Shown in pieces: positions 38,894 to 53,389 of a stretch of DNA of 64,000 bases. This stretch comes from Parus major (Eukaryota > Chordata > Aves > Passeriformes > Paridae), in NCBI RefSeq assembly GCF_001522545.3, contig NC_031783.1, forward strand, positions 7,837,433 to 7,901,432, written 5' to 3'. The notes under the pieces are model-generated. The model did no database searches. It saw only the letters and a list, made by a program, of their open reading frames with translations, and was not told the origin of the DNA. Made by a program: the position numbers and the translations under genes. Numbering within the stretch: position 1 is the first letter of the stretch; each line of letters starts with the position of its first letter.

Positions 38894-41800
38894 CTGTGTA
38901 AATTATCCCAGAAAAAGGGAATTCCCTAAGCATGTAGGAAACTTCATTCAACAGGCAATACCCACACTCAGAGAAGCTTTCTAGGTGAGATGGAATACAC
39001 CTCCAGTCCACTGAGACTGCCACAAGTGACCTGTGCAGGTGGAGATGGGAATTCTCTTGTGTGGGCTTGACTCATCTTTCTTGGAAAGGCAGATGATGCA
39101 ATGTTGAGAGGGGACAAGTGCAGTGAAGGTTGGGAATTGGGAGTGCTGCAGGGGGAAGAAGCTGTCCATGAATCATCTGTACCTGCTGGGTGAGAAGAAG
39201 GTGATCTTGGCAGCTGCTTTTTGCAGGACTGAAGTGGCTGAGGGTGGAGGCCACTGGAATCAGCACCTGGATTGAGCTTCAGCGCATGGGCAGAATGCAG
39301 TGCAGTGATGCACTGAAAGAGCTGTCAAATCCAAGTGCTTCCTTAAAATCCTTTTAGACTTTTAGCAGTAGTGAATGGTAGGATGTTAAGTGAAGTCATC
39401 TGATGTGTTTCCTGTGTATCCTGTCCCAACAGCCTGAAGAAGATGTGCTCCTACCTGAGGCAGCTCATTAATATGCAGGCACTGACATGATGTGCTAGGC
39501 TTTGGTCTGCACGAGTTTTATAGAAATGGAGAGGCTGCAGCTATTCAGGTCTTGACATTGCTCATACAGATCTGAAGTCCTACTGTATTTTTCAGTAAGC
39601 AGATCCTCAACTGAATGTTTCCTGCCAGTTTCATCTTCTTTTTTGCAACCCAGGCTGGTTCTTTATCAGTGAAGTAGTCTGCAAAACAGAGGGTGCTAAA
39701 CAGCCATGAGCTAGAACCAGGGAAGTGACAGTATACAGCAAAGTAGCAGATAGTCTGGCAGATGGAAAAAGTGTAACTGTCTTCCTTTTTGAAACTCTAG
39801 GCAGCCAGGAATAGGATTATATTTAAAAAGTCATAATAATATGCAGGTGGTAAAAGCAAGTGTAAAAATCCTAAACCTAAAAGAGAAGTCAGGAACTAGC
39901 ACATGAAGGAAAAAAAATAAAAATAGGTTAGAGAAAGAAAACAGAAGAGAACAAAATAAGCCACTGCAGGAATTTATTAGAGAAAACTGATGCAGTGAGG
40001 TGGCACTTCAGGTGAAAATTTGAGAGGATTTTGTTCTCAGTAATTGCTAGATAAATGATAGTGTAGGTATTGACAGCAAGTTAGATTAAAATAAAAGACC
40101 CACAATATGACTATTTTAAATTCCCCTCACCTTCTCCATATCATTGCAGAAAGACACTGATTTAGGAAGAGAGGTATCCAAAAATGTAATGAAAACCACT
40201 AAAAATATTTGAGTTCATTGACGAGACATCATCAGCTTGAAATGAAAGCAGTTTAAAAGAAAAATGGCTTGTTTTTGCAATTGCCCTTCATTCCCCTGTC
40301 AGTTCTCTTTGCAAGCACATTTTCTTTCTCTCACAGTCCCTTTTTGTCCCTTCCCTCTGCAGGAACCCTGAGCACGTGCATGGCAAAGCTCATCAGCTGC
40401 ACAGGAGAAACAGTAGAACTGGGCATAGGCTAATGGCCCTAATAAACAAACTAAATTATAGAAGAAATTAAATTTCAGCTTTCTTTCTAATGTTTCAATA
40501 TTCATCTGAGTCCTAGTGAACCATTGGTGGAGGGTTTTTAAAGAAATACCACTTAAGTTGTTCGTGTCCTGTGTGAAGTTAAGAGTGTCTTACAGGGCTA
40601 GAAATTTCCTAATGTCTGGTCTGACTACAGCAGGGGCAATAAAGTAGCATTAATTTATGGTTATTACTGCTGCAAAGAGATGTTCCTTGAGGGGCTGTGG
40701 ACAAGGAGGGTGTGCTCCATGGGGCAGGGAGCCTCTGGCACTTTGTAAGCTCTTGGGTGTTGGGATCTGGTGTGTTCCTGGACAGGGAACTGCCTTTTAG
40801 CCCTTTACACAGTCCAGCAAAGAGCCACGTGCAGGGCACAAGGGCCACCTCTGACAGCTTTCCTGTGGCTCCAGGGTGGGGAAAACACACTCTGACTTAG
40901 GGAAGTGTGCTAGGGAAGCACTGCTGAGGAGAAACTTGAAGAGAGAGTTGTGGGAGATGTTGAAACCATTCCCTCCTGGGATGTGCTGTTGCCACTGCAG
41001 CAGGAGCTCTCTCTCGTGGCTGTCTAAAAGGAGAGTTTCAATTACTCAAGGGTGTTTCAGTACAATTAAGGGGATCAAATTGTTTGATCACCTAAACAGT
41101 GCTCTGCAAACATTCAGTTGGTCTGTTTTTTTTCCAGATTTATACTACTGCCTTGAATAAGGAGATGCACAAGAAGGATTAGGCAAAGGTCTTTTTTTCT
41201 GTGTCCAGCCTTTATTTTGTAATTATTAAATTTTTGAAAATAGAAAACTTCTGCTACTGTTTACTTTTATCAACATATGTTTCCAGTTTCAACAACCTGG
41301 GAAAAGTGTCTTTCCCTCTCTTTTACTCACTTCACACTTGGCAAATGTCTTTTCATGCTCCTTATATCAAATCAAACAGACATGAGCATGGTTTTTTAAT
41401 AACTGTAGGAGATGTTGTGGAAGGTGCAGTGGGCTTTGTGGCTGCACTCAGACTGTCAGATAACTGAGCCCAGGAACAGCCTCAAATTTGTCCTACAACC
41501 TAAATCAAGTGTCTCCACTGTCTGCAGGAGTCTGAGGTGGTGGGGATGTGGAGGTGGGAGGAGAAAGGGACATCACAAAAGGCACAAAGTGCAGAAACTG
41601 GTAACAGCTCAGATCTTAGGAATTTGAAAATTGTACCTCTGGCAGGGGGGACACACATCAAGTAGCTTTTAATCTATTCCTTTCATTTAAAAAAGAATAA
41701 AGTTAACATTTGCAAGAAGAAAATTTGGGCAGTAGGAACTTTTTTGGCTTAGAGGTACTTTCTTTTTCTGCTAATATTCAAAATTTCAGTTTCTTTCTAA

Positions 41801-42664
41801 ATCATTTTTGTTGAGAAAGGTCCTTGCAAGGTCAGAGCACTGAAGAATGGTGTTGTTTCTTCGAAGAATGAATGTCAGATTTTGGATAAAATTATGTTTT
41901 TCTTACATTGTGTTCTGGTTTTTGAATTGCAGAGTGGGTACACAAACCAAAACCAAAGCACTTTTAATTTCATATTAGAATTGTCCCTCCATCTCTTCAG
42001 TTTATCAGCACATCCTGTCTGAACCTCACACTGTGGTGTTTGCTTTAGAAAAGGAAGACCAGAAATTACTTGTTAAAATAAAAATAAACAGGAATTTTAA
42101 ATAGTATTGGAAGAGCCTCACTCCTCCAAGAAGAAGTGAAGATATGCAGGTTGCATTTAAATGTTCCAGGGCACATCTGCTCTTACAAATAAATGCTATC
42201 AGTCAATAATCCCCAGCAGCTGTTCAGTGGCAGAGTCCCAGCAGCTTCTCAGCAGAGCTGTGCTGATCATGGGGCTGAGCAGGGGTTTCCTTCTGAGGGA
42301 CATCAGCCTGGCCATCGTTACGTTTGGGCACCAGTTACAAACTGGGAGGTGACTGCTGTGAAGGCCAAATGTTTGTGCTCAGGTGGAGTTCAGTACAACT
42401 CACAAACATCTGGGTACTTGTCCATGCTTGTGCAGCCTTGTTCAGGATGAGGCCCATGGGCATGGGTGGCTTCCCACGGGGTCATGGCCCTGTGTGGGGA
42501 CAAAGGAGAGGGACAAAGTGGATGTGGCACAGGCTGGCACCCCTTCTGAGCTCTCAGCCTGCCCTACAAAGGGCCTTTGAAGAAAGAGCTGAGGTGGAAT
42601 GTGTACTGCTCTCTGCACCCTGCCCTGTGGATACACTCAGAGATGTCCTGTGTTTTGTTTTTGA

Positions 42665-43475
<811 letters not shown>

Positions 43476-43678
43476 CGATCCAATTACCTGCACCGGCAAG
43501 TGCTGCAGTTTGCCAGCCAGTACCCAAATGTGAGAGTCACCTCCTGGAGAATGGCCACTATCTGGGGAGGAGCAAGTCTTCTGACCACCTACCTGCAGAC
43601 CATGAAGGACTTAATGGAGATGAGTGACTGGCCCTGGGATTTCTTCATTAACCTCAGTGCTGCCGACTACCCAATCAG
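43476..43678 (+). CDS. XYLT1: XYLT1 coding exon (probably exon 5): GT14 catalytic domain, continued
   Basis: The exon starts in phase 0 after a pyrimidine-rich tract and acceptor gcaaag, opening [19 protein letters not shown]. It encodes 67 codons plus 2 nt of an arginine codon. Key segments are [16 protein letters not shown], an amphipathic stretch [13 protein letters not shown], then [17 protein letters not shown], which is a hallmark of family 14 glycosyltransferases and lies in the nucleotide-sugar binding core. The donor is AG|gtacaa, which departs from the gtaagt consensus at intron positions +4 to +6 and may be relatively weak. If the intron were kept, the frame would add about 18 residues and stop at 43734-43736. 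Residue exchanges relative to the mammalian form are conservative (for example TSWRMA where mammals have TPWRMA). Confidence 0.95.
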
Positions 43679-44364
43679 GTACAATGAGTACTTTAAGAAT
43701 GTACATGTTTTGTTCCTAAAGGAAGTATGGAGATAAGCAATGACGTGTCTGTGCTGTGCTGCAAGAAGCAGAGGAGCAGTTTCTTTTGTTTTACAGCAGA
43801 AAACTCCTGTTGGTGAGCTGGTGTCTGACAGCCACACTTTAGCCATGGATTCAGTCACCTGCTGTAGCCTGTGTCTCTTCCATTTGCCTGGGGGGGACTT
43901 CCACTGAGAGGCTGCTCCAGTTAGTCATTATTTCCAGCAAAAGGGATACCTGCAGGAGAGCTTGGGGAAAGTAGCCAGAAGTGCTGGAGCTCAGCAAATG
44001 AAACCCAGGCATGGAGAGATTCCTCCCTCCCAGGGCTCTGATTAACAGTGTGATTTGATGTCTCAGCAAGTGTTGAAGGTATGAATAGATTCAGGTACTC
44101 CTCTTCCTTTTTTAGTACTTTTTCTGTGGAGGATAATGGTTGTAGAAGTGATAAGTAAGTTGCTAGGAGTCAGTTATATCTTCAGCACCAACCACTGCCT
44201 GAATATCTTTATTCAGATGGCATCAGGCTAAGAATTTCACACACCATTGCATGATAAGGCTTGTGATTTAGAGTGAAATTATATTCTTTCTGGATTTGCA
44301 TCACCCAGGCCTCAGAGCTGCATTCAGTAAGTTTGCTACATGTGCAAAAGCTGTCTATAAAAAA

Positions 44365-44420
44365 AGCCCCACCCAAACAAACAAAGAAAACCCCACCACT
44401 ACAACAACAAAAAAGACGCC
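44365..44420. repeat. A/C-rich low-complexity tract
   Basis: CCCACCCAAACAAACAAAG is followed by CCACTACAACAACAAAAAAG and CCCAAAAATCCCC. The segment is nearly free of T and poor in G. It resembles the tract at 26771-26836. No adjoining element is recognised. Confidence 0.6.
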
Positions 44421-45749
44421 CAAAAATCCCCAGGTGTCCTGAAACTGTTTTTAGGTTTAGGTTGTAAGAATTATTAAGAAGAAGGAAACACAAAAGTCTC
44501 CTTGTGGCTTCTGTTTCCCTCTATGCTGAAATGAGTTAATGAAAGGGGAAGTGAATTTCTTGAGCGATTTCCTGATGAGTGATGATACAACATGTTTTTA
44601 ATACTTTTGGAAGAGAAATCTGCCTCCACTGCTCAGGCTTCCCCAGGATCTCTCTCAAAGCTTGAATCCCTTCCTGCAGATGCTCCTTGGATGGAAATTG
44701 CCACTGAAGTGAACAATGACAAAACCCCTGAGCCCATGCCTTAGGAAGGATTTTGTGAGGGCTGACAAAACCACAAAAGGCTCTGTTGCTGGTGCCCATT
44801 TCCAAGCACTCTCAGAGAAATGCAGCACATTTTGGGGACAGATTCGAGCACAAGGGTTACCAAGACTGCCTTGATATTAGAAGATGGGGATTTGAATTAA
44901 GAAATCGCAGTATTTAAACACTTTTGATATGCAACAGGAAGAGAACTAACAATTTTGACATATCAAACTTGCTTATAAGGGAGAGTAGTTTTCTGTATAT
45001 CTCTTGGGAAAAGAGATACTAGCTTGTTATTCCCTATTATTCACTTTCCTGGTCAGGAATGCTGTATTGATGTTAAAAAGTGGCGTGATGCAAGACCATA
45101 AAGGAAGAAGTCGGTGATGGCACTGTGAATCAAACAGGATAAATTGTAGGAGAGTGATTGCTGGAGGTCTGGTATGGTTGTACCCTGGTGCCAGAGGGTG
45201 TGTGCAGTTACCCAGAGGTGTTGTGTCCACCCTAACCACCGTGTAATGCTGAGGCCATGACCTGGGGCAGGCTGAACTGTTCTCAGTTCCCTGTGGAACA
45301 AGTCAAACAACAGGGCCAGATGGGGTCAGTGCCTTCCAGACGTGGCCACCAGCAGCCAGCAGGGCAGGCTGCAGCTGGTTGTGTTGATGGAGCCTTTGCA
45401 ATAATGCTGTCTTGCAGCCATTCCAGCTCTGCTGGAGAAATTCCAGGCACTTGTTTCTTCAGAAGGGGAATTCTTGAAGGTGTTCTTCCCCCTTGCAGTG
45501 GCTCTCAGACTCTGTGCTGGTCTCTCAGTGGCTGCCAGTGCCCGGGCAGGGTCGGAAGTGCCCGCTTCCCTTCCTGCCACAGCACTGCCACAGAACTGAA
45601 GGGAATGTGCTTCCCCTCCACACCATGATGCACTTCAATAAAAAACAACACACTTTTTTCAGTGCTCCAGCTTCAGTGACAGTGACTTACAAGTAATGTT
45701 AAGTATTTCTTTAAATATGGAATATCACAGCTATAAACTGTGAAAAAAC

Positions 45750-45771
45750 TTATATATATATATATATATAT
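45750..45771. repeat. TA dinucleotide microsatellite
   Basis: About eleven TA units follow a CT and end at TGAGTCC. No interruption is seen. Such tracts vary in length between individuals. Confidence 0.93.
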
Positions 45772-48700
45772 GAGTCCATTTCATTTTCATTGTAGAGGTG
45801 CTATAAATTATTATTATTTATAATCTTTAGGGGAAAGCATTACCTCCCTGCATAATCCAGAGAGATCTAACTGTTTTTCCAGGAAATAATAAATAGGGTA
45901 CTTGAGGGGTTCTTTTTTTCCTTTCAGACCCCATGCCATGATTTGTCAGATAATGGGCTAGGGGCACTTTACACTTCTCTCTGGTTAGTCATATTGCAGT
46001 GGGTTTTGCTAGGTTTCCCTGCATAAGAACATATGAATTTTGTGGATTAATAGTTTTTATCCAGAGCTGCTTCATATTAAGCTTTCACTTCCCATCTGCC
46101 ATTCCATCTGTAATACTGAAACCTTTACTACTTCTCTTCTGATAATAAAAGCTAATCCAGCCTTCTAAGTCAAAAAAACCATACTCAATATGTGGGGTTA
46201 ATACAATATTATGGAGCCTAAATCTGTCCAGGGAGTAGTCTGGTATGTTCACAGACTACAGTAGAATTGCCAGGAGCCTTTCATCCTTCAGAAGAGATGT
46301 CCAGAAGCAGATGTTAAGCATCATAAAATATAAAGGCAGGGGAGAAAAATATTAGAACTATTCATTTTGTGAGGGAAACAATTAAAAATGTGTAAAATAA
46401 AACATATGCAAGCCAGAAAAATACAGATACCCTTATTATTCCTCCTTATGCCTGAATGTTTTGTTTGTGGAGTCTGTAGGTCCAGCACTAGCACAGAGGA
46501 GGTCCTAATCCATGTCCTTCTCCTTCTTACTGCAGTCCAATCCACTGGCAAACACTCTGGACATGAAGGTGCCTCCAACAAAAGTGCTTCCCTCTAATCA
46601 TGAAGCAATATATTATTTACTGGCTTAAGTGAAAAGATGTGGTGTGTTACCCAACTTTGACTTCATTCAGCTCTGTTAAACATTCTCAGCAGGAAAAGGA
46701 GGGATGAAGTGGCTAAAGACAAACCTCCACATGCAGCTCAGAGGTGGGAGGTTGTGTGACTGTCCTTCCTTTGGCTTGGGCTTGTGAATAAAAAAGGAAC
46801 ACATGCCTGCAAGGTTCTCAAGAAATCATCTCTCACAGTCATTGCATTCATAAAGAAATGAAAGAAAACATCACCTTCCTTTTCCTTAACTTTTTTAATT
46901 TTAGTGGTATTTTTTCACAATTTAAAGTCTTTTCTTTTGAGATCCTCTTTCAAAACCTCGTGGGAAAGCTATTGATGTCTTGAGCCTCTTATTTTACATG
47001 GTTATCTATTTGCATTATTTATTGGCTCTGACAAACAGCATAAAGTAGTCAACCTTATGTTCAGGGACTGAAATTTCACTCCCAACAAGGTGAACTATGG
47101 TAGAGCATCTCTTCATGCTGAATGTTTAATGTGCATTGCAGAAGTCCTTGGATAATGTGGCAGGTGAAGTGTTGCACCACTTAAATTAAAGAAGTTTAAT
47201 GAGATCATTTAACAGTGAATGTCATGTCAGTGCTTACCTGGCCACAAAGCTTGTATAAAGAATAAACATAATGAAACATTTGAACTATTTATAATTTACA
47301 GTAAATCACTGAGCCTCAATCACCAAAGGGATCACCAAATCTAATTGCAGCTAATGCTTGGTCTTTAATAAAGGTCAAGCAAAATTATTAGCAGAAGCTT
47401 GGGGAGTGCTTCAGAATAGTAAGAAAATAAAGTGTCTTATTGATGGAGCCAGGAATGCAGATACAGCTACGTTTTCCATTATGGGCAATCAGGTATAATA
47501 AAGGAACTTAAATGAAACCCAGTGAAACTACTTGTGTTTTGCTGCTTGACATTATTTTAGGATGAAGGTCTGTAGCCCTACTCTGCATAAAAGCCTGTGT
47601 TGTGAAGACTCAGTTAAATGAGAGAAATTCAGTAGAAGTTTTGGTCTGGCACTTGAATGGAAGGTTTATCACAATACAAACAGCAGCTGAGGGACTAAAT
47701 GGGTGATCTGACTGGGCCTGGGCCTTTAAGCAATATGATAGCAATATGGAGATTATCTTATCAACCAGAATAACACTCAGAAATTAAGAAAACTGAGGTA
47801 GCAAATAACTATTGACTGACCTGTGCTTGCTTCATTGTGTTGCCCTCTGTTGGTCAAGGTAACATTGGCTGATAAAAAACTGAAGTGATGACTTCTAAAT
47901 GAGGTCCCTGGGCAAGACAGTATTTGCCAGGGGTGAAAAGGCCTGGGTGCAGGGAAGAGGAGTTCAGGTTTTCATTCTTGTAGTAGCTGAAAATAATTAC
48001 AGCCAACAGATTTCAGAAAGAACTTCAACCTTTGGGAAATGTGCTTCAGCACTTTTTCAAGTTATTTTCAGGTGCTAGAACTACCTGGGAGATCATTTCC
48101 TTGTTTCTGCCACTGTCTCAGTTTCATCCCCTCCAAAGCATTGGTGACTACCATTCTACAGAAACTACATCAGGGATGATTTCTGTTCTGTCAAATTCAC
48201 CATGACCTGCCTTGATTTCACCTGTGACCAAATGATACAATCTCTGGAGCAGGTGACAGGGAGAAAAAAAGATACTACAGTTTGCATGGAGTGGGTACAC
48301 CAGCTACTGGGAGCTACTCAGCTGCTCTTCAAAACATCTCAGCTTTTGCAATGTGCAGGCTGGAAACACAATATTGGAAATACCAGAAAAATCTCCTCTT
48401 AGAACTGAAACAAAGCACTTTCACACACAGCATTCTAGCTTTGGGAAAAATGTCTGAGACCCAGTCGTGCCCTCTTGATGGCTCTGAACTTAGAAATCCC
48501 AAAGCTAGCAGAGCTGATGAGAGCTGTGTGATGGCAAATAAGGCAAAGCCATGGGCTCAAAAGGCAGTTCCACTTTGTCTCACTTCTCATCAATTTGGCT
48601 TGACTTAATTTAACAATTCTATGTCTCACTGAGATTCAGACTTCAGAGCTGTCCTCTAGAGATTTATCCTTCCTGGAGCTACATAAATTGATGCTGGACA

Positions 48701-51700
48701 TGAAAGGCTGGATAAAGGAAAGCCTGACTTTCCAGAGCTGAATTTGACCTTACACCCCTTATGAAGTGTTGCACTGCTGATCCGAAAAGCAGGCCTTGCC
48801 ACTAGAATAATGTACCAGGCACTAGGAAGTGTTAATGTGCCCTTTGGAATGTTATCCTGGGCTGCAGCACTGCTCAATCAGCTCCTACATCCAGAGGGGA
48901 GTGCAGCACAGGTAGCTTTGGCACTACAACATCTGTTAACATGCCAGCACCTAAGGTTTTTATCTCAGGATTGTCACCAACATTGTATGTGGTTTTGTTT
49001 GCTCAGAATATCTTTATCTGGCAAGCCAGGTGTCAATCCACTCTTAATGCTTCACAGGGAATCTTTTTTCCTGTCCAAAAGGAACTTTATCAGTGTTTTT
49101 CTTGAATCTGCATTCTCTGAGAATTTCAGATTTGCTTCTTTCTTTAATCCCTCAAATAACCTTTTCTCCTCTTCCTTCCTCACTTTGCCAGCACATTTGC
49201 TTGAGATTTGTATATATTTTGAAAGTTATCTTTTTGATTTACTATTCCACTTCTCTGTTTTACTGTTAAGCTATCAATGGTTGGCAAAGCAGTGGTTTTG
49301 TGCGTGGTCACAAATGGGTGGGGTAAAATGTGGAAATTATTGTGGCTTAAAATTTTTATTTACATCTGATGTTAACATAATGTTTTCTTCAAGCTGGCAA
49401 ATGTTATTGATGGGAGGCCCACCCTTTCTCTGTGCAGCCACAGCAGCTGAGGTTATTCCTTCTGCCCTCCCCTCCTGGATTTAAGGATATAAAGCAGCTT
49501 TTGCTTTGGGGAAATGACATCTGCAGCTGGTAGTAACTCCTCTGGATATTCAGTAGCTCTGAGATGTGCTCCATAGCCTCAGACTGGCAACTGAAATAAA
49601 TGCACCCCAGACTGGAATTGGCTATCCAGGTATCTTTACTGTGCATGCAGATTAAAGACGCATCAATAAGGCACAGTTTTAGAATAGGATTTTTACTCAA
49701 AGTGCTCTTGTACTTGGCAGCATCTTACCCTGTTGATTACAGTGCTGAACATGGAGCCCTTTATCTCTTCCCATGAGAGCTGAAGCATCTGAGCCAGTGT
49801 CTGGGCCCCTGGGGGGTTTTCCTGGCAGATGAGAGCCCCAGATGCCACACTTGCAGTTTGGTGGGCACTGCAGCCTCTGAGCCCACACTGGGCTGCCTGG
49901 CCCCTTCTCTTCTGGCCTGACTCTGCTCACAGGGAGGTCCTCAAGCAAAGAGCCAAAGGGTTTTCATCTGTTTGCCATTTGCTTTCTGGCTGTACTTATT
50001 TTTTACTTATGACTGAGAAAGAAGTCTGTCTCCTAAAAAAGAGTTAAATATGAGTCTGCCCTGGATCCATCCACCATTCAGCCTGATCTATAAACAATAA
50101 CAGCACAAATGTGATAATGTGCACCATCATTTCTTAGGCCACAGTTCTATCTTTTGTCATCAGGATGCTACAGTAATGCCTGGAACAGTGTTTTTGTGAG
50201 GGCAGCCGGTGTGTTGGGGCAGAAAAAGGCAATGAGCAGCATGAGGGATCTGGTCAGCTCTGTATTTCTCCTTCACAGCTCCAGGGATATTTACAAAACC
50301 TGTTTTTCACTTACAACTTGTCTTTGTGGACAAATGGTGGGGGGTGACCAAGCCAAGAAAAGAGCCCTTTGTGCAGAATGGCTTTTGTACTTTGAAGCTG
50401 TGGTCAGGAAAGTTCCCCACTACCTGCCCCACACTGGCAAAGCCCTTCCCATGGCATTTAGCTGCTCACTGCATTCCTGGGCAGGTGGAGTTTGAGCTGT
50501 AGTGGGATGTGGATCCTCAGGGAAATCTCAGCTGTGACTTTCTCTCTTGTATACTCACCCACAGCTTTGCTCCAAGTGACATTTACTTTGGATTAAGTCT
50601 GAGGTGGGTAACAGAAGCTACAGAGAAACAGGTCCTTGTGGTGTTTACCTGGGGTTTGTGAGCAGAAACTTTAATGTCTCTTCAACTCAGTTGAGTTTTG
50701 TTGGTTTTTTTTTAGAAAGTTCAGTGAAATAATTATCAAGTTCCAAAAGCTAAAAGTACTTGAAAGAGGGAAACATTCCTATTACAGCATTGCATTTTGA
50801 ATGTGCTCTCCCTTCGTGGTCCCGCTGAATTCTCTCAGGAAATTAAAAATCTGCTGAAATTGCCATTAAGATACTCTTTTGTTTAGATTTCAGGATGCCA
50901 CTTACAATAAAACAGCTGCAAAATAATATCTGGTGGCAGTTCAAAGTGAAGATAACACAATATGTGTTGTTATACCTTTCCCAAGTCACTCTTAAATAGT
51001 TGTGAACCAAAAGGCCATTAAAGGGTGAGCCAAAATGTTGTTCTGATTCAGTCTTTCAGTGGTGATGTAGAAATAGGAAGGAGAAGGAGAGGTGAATAAA
51101 TTATTTCCCTTGGAAATAGGGCTAGAAGCTTAAGAGTTGAATGGTATTTGAGGTATTTGATGTTGAAGATTTTTCAGCTCACATCTCTGTAGACCAAATG
51201 CAGGATCTGTGAGGCTGTGCAGTGCTGCAGAGCTTGGGTGGCTCACAGGAGAGTAGGGCACTCTGTTGTGGTGTTCATCTTCAGGGTTGTGCTGCAGAAT
51301 GTATCTTTTTCTAAAGCTTCTTTTTATTTTTCTTTACAGTCTTGACTAGTGCTTGCTGGTCAAAACTCTCTATCTACAGATACTGTGGAAGCTTCAGCCT
51401 GGCAGTACAGAAATCCCAGAGCTACATTTTGCTGTGCAGTCCCAGGTGGAATGAGGGACTAGCTGGCTTTTACAGTTGCACCTTATTACAGTGGAATACT
51501 TCTTTTCTGCTCAACCTGCACAGAGGATTTGTGTGATAGCTCTGAATCTGTGTATAAATAGCAGAGCTGAGTGCCACTGACTGTTTGTGATGGCCCATCT
51601 GTAGCTCCAGGCTGATGGGAGGGGATGAGACCCTCCGTGGTTCATTGTGGCACATTCCACTCTGCAGCACACAGTTTAATTATATCCATCATTCAGCATT

Positions 51701-53341
51701 ACTTGATGAACCAGCTGTAGGCACAAGCATCCCTAAGCTTTCATCAGGATAATTGCACTCCTTGCCACATTAGGAACTGGTTTGGGGCCAAGTGTTTTCC
51801 AAATGCAGAGTTGATCTTGGTTCAAGAGTTTGCTGCCCCGAAGTCACTTCTAGCAGGTAATCTTGCAACAATGCTTTCTTGGGACAGCTGAAGACTAAAA
51901 GGTCTATAAATCCAAATTGTTTATTTGTGTCACCTTATGGCTTTAATTGGGACAGCTCAGATGTTTTGGTAGTGTTTCAGATCATTGTATTCATATGATG
52001 GGATGCACTGTGCCAGTCAGGTGCGGGGTAGCTTCCAGGTGATTTCCATGGCAAGGGCTTGCAGGGAGCATGGCTGTGCTTGCTCTGTGAGGGTCAGTGT
52101 CATTGCTAAACCTCTGTACAGCTGGTCTGTAGGCACTGAAGCTGTTCCCATGGGGCTCAGGTCATGTTGCAGGTGGCAGCTGCAGAACTACAGCTGAAGA
52201 ATAAAACACCCTGATCTTTCTTCTCTGTGGGAAACTGGTACATGTGGTGTGTCACAAGATACAAGTGCTGGGTATCATCACAAAGTGCCTGGAGATCATT
52301 TGTGAACCATTGCAGCCCAGGAGGAGAGAGGCAGCCAGGAAATGGCTCCATGTCACAGCCTGTCCACTTGGCAGTGCCAGACTGCCTCACTTCAGTTTAC
52401 ATGCCTTTCTGGAGTCTTCTCTTGAGATGAAGTGATCCCCTGGTTCTCTTCTGGGAATAAGACCATATTGGTTGCAGCTCATTGAGCACAGCAGTGAGCA
52501 GGGACCTCAGCCTCCCACCCTGCCAGTTGTTTTCTCAGCAGTCCCATTTACATCACTTGGTGGATCTGTACCTGATGCAAACATCCTCTCTGCCACGTTT
52601 GTACCTCATATCCCAGCTCTGCATTCTTCACTGACTTACTCCAAAACAGCCCCAACCAAGAGTAGGGCAAGTCATCAGCTGGCACAAATTCTCAAAATAA
52701 GATCATTGCTCAACCCAAATAAAGGTAACAAAATGTGACCTTTTGTTGTTAAAACCAATTAAGTTTCCTTCCATCAACTCTCAGTTCATTATCCCTTTCA
52801 CCCCCCAGGCCGTGTTCTTCCATCTTTTCAGGCTTGGTGCAGAATTAATGTTAAATCCTATTAGCCTGACCCCGTTTTCCCTGTTTTGCCTTCTGGTCCT
52901 TTGAATTGATGCACTCCGACAGGTTGATTCAGCAGCTCGGGGATCAAAGGGAGTGGCAGGCCCAGGAGGAGCTTCAGGAAGGGCCTGGTTTGTAATAATT
53001 CATTTTATTTTTAAAGTAGTTTGTGAAAGTGCCTCAGCAGTGGGGTCTCACCAGGCAGGTGAAGAGCCCTGGGCTGCATCCCTGGCACAGAGAGCACCAC
53101 AGGGACCTTGTGCTGCTGGAGTGCCACCACTCTTCCCTTGGCATAAATCCAGTTAGGAGATTGATGCTGCTCACTGGATGAGTGTGTATTTTCTGGTGTT
53201 TTCCAAACAAAGTCTCTGTACCCAGGTGCATCTTTCCCACTGCATCAGAAGAGCCACCTGCTCTCCGGGCAATGTCACACAAAGCCGGCCTGTTTTTGTC
53301 CAGGATTACACAAATTAAATAGGGCAGATGCAGAAGTGCTG

Positions 53342-53389
53342 AGCTTTACAAGGTATAAGCTTTACAAGGTATTGCATTTACAAGGTATT
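53342..53389. repeat. Tandem repeat, 3 units of 16 bp
   Basis: Three consecutive 16-bp units share the core TTTACAAGGTAT, which starts at 53345, 53361 and 53377. The first two units differ only at the last base, and the third differs in its first three. It is embedded in a GC-richer part of the intron. Confidence 0.9.

Noticed and set aside
43679..43736. Continuation YNEYFKN after the exon as a longer exon
   Set aside because: It loosely resembles the expected next residues but soon diverges and hits a stop. A GT donor sits exactly where the family alignment ends.
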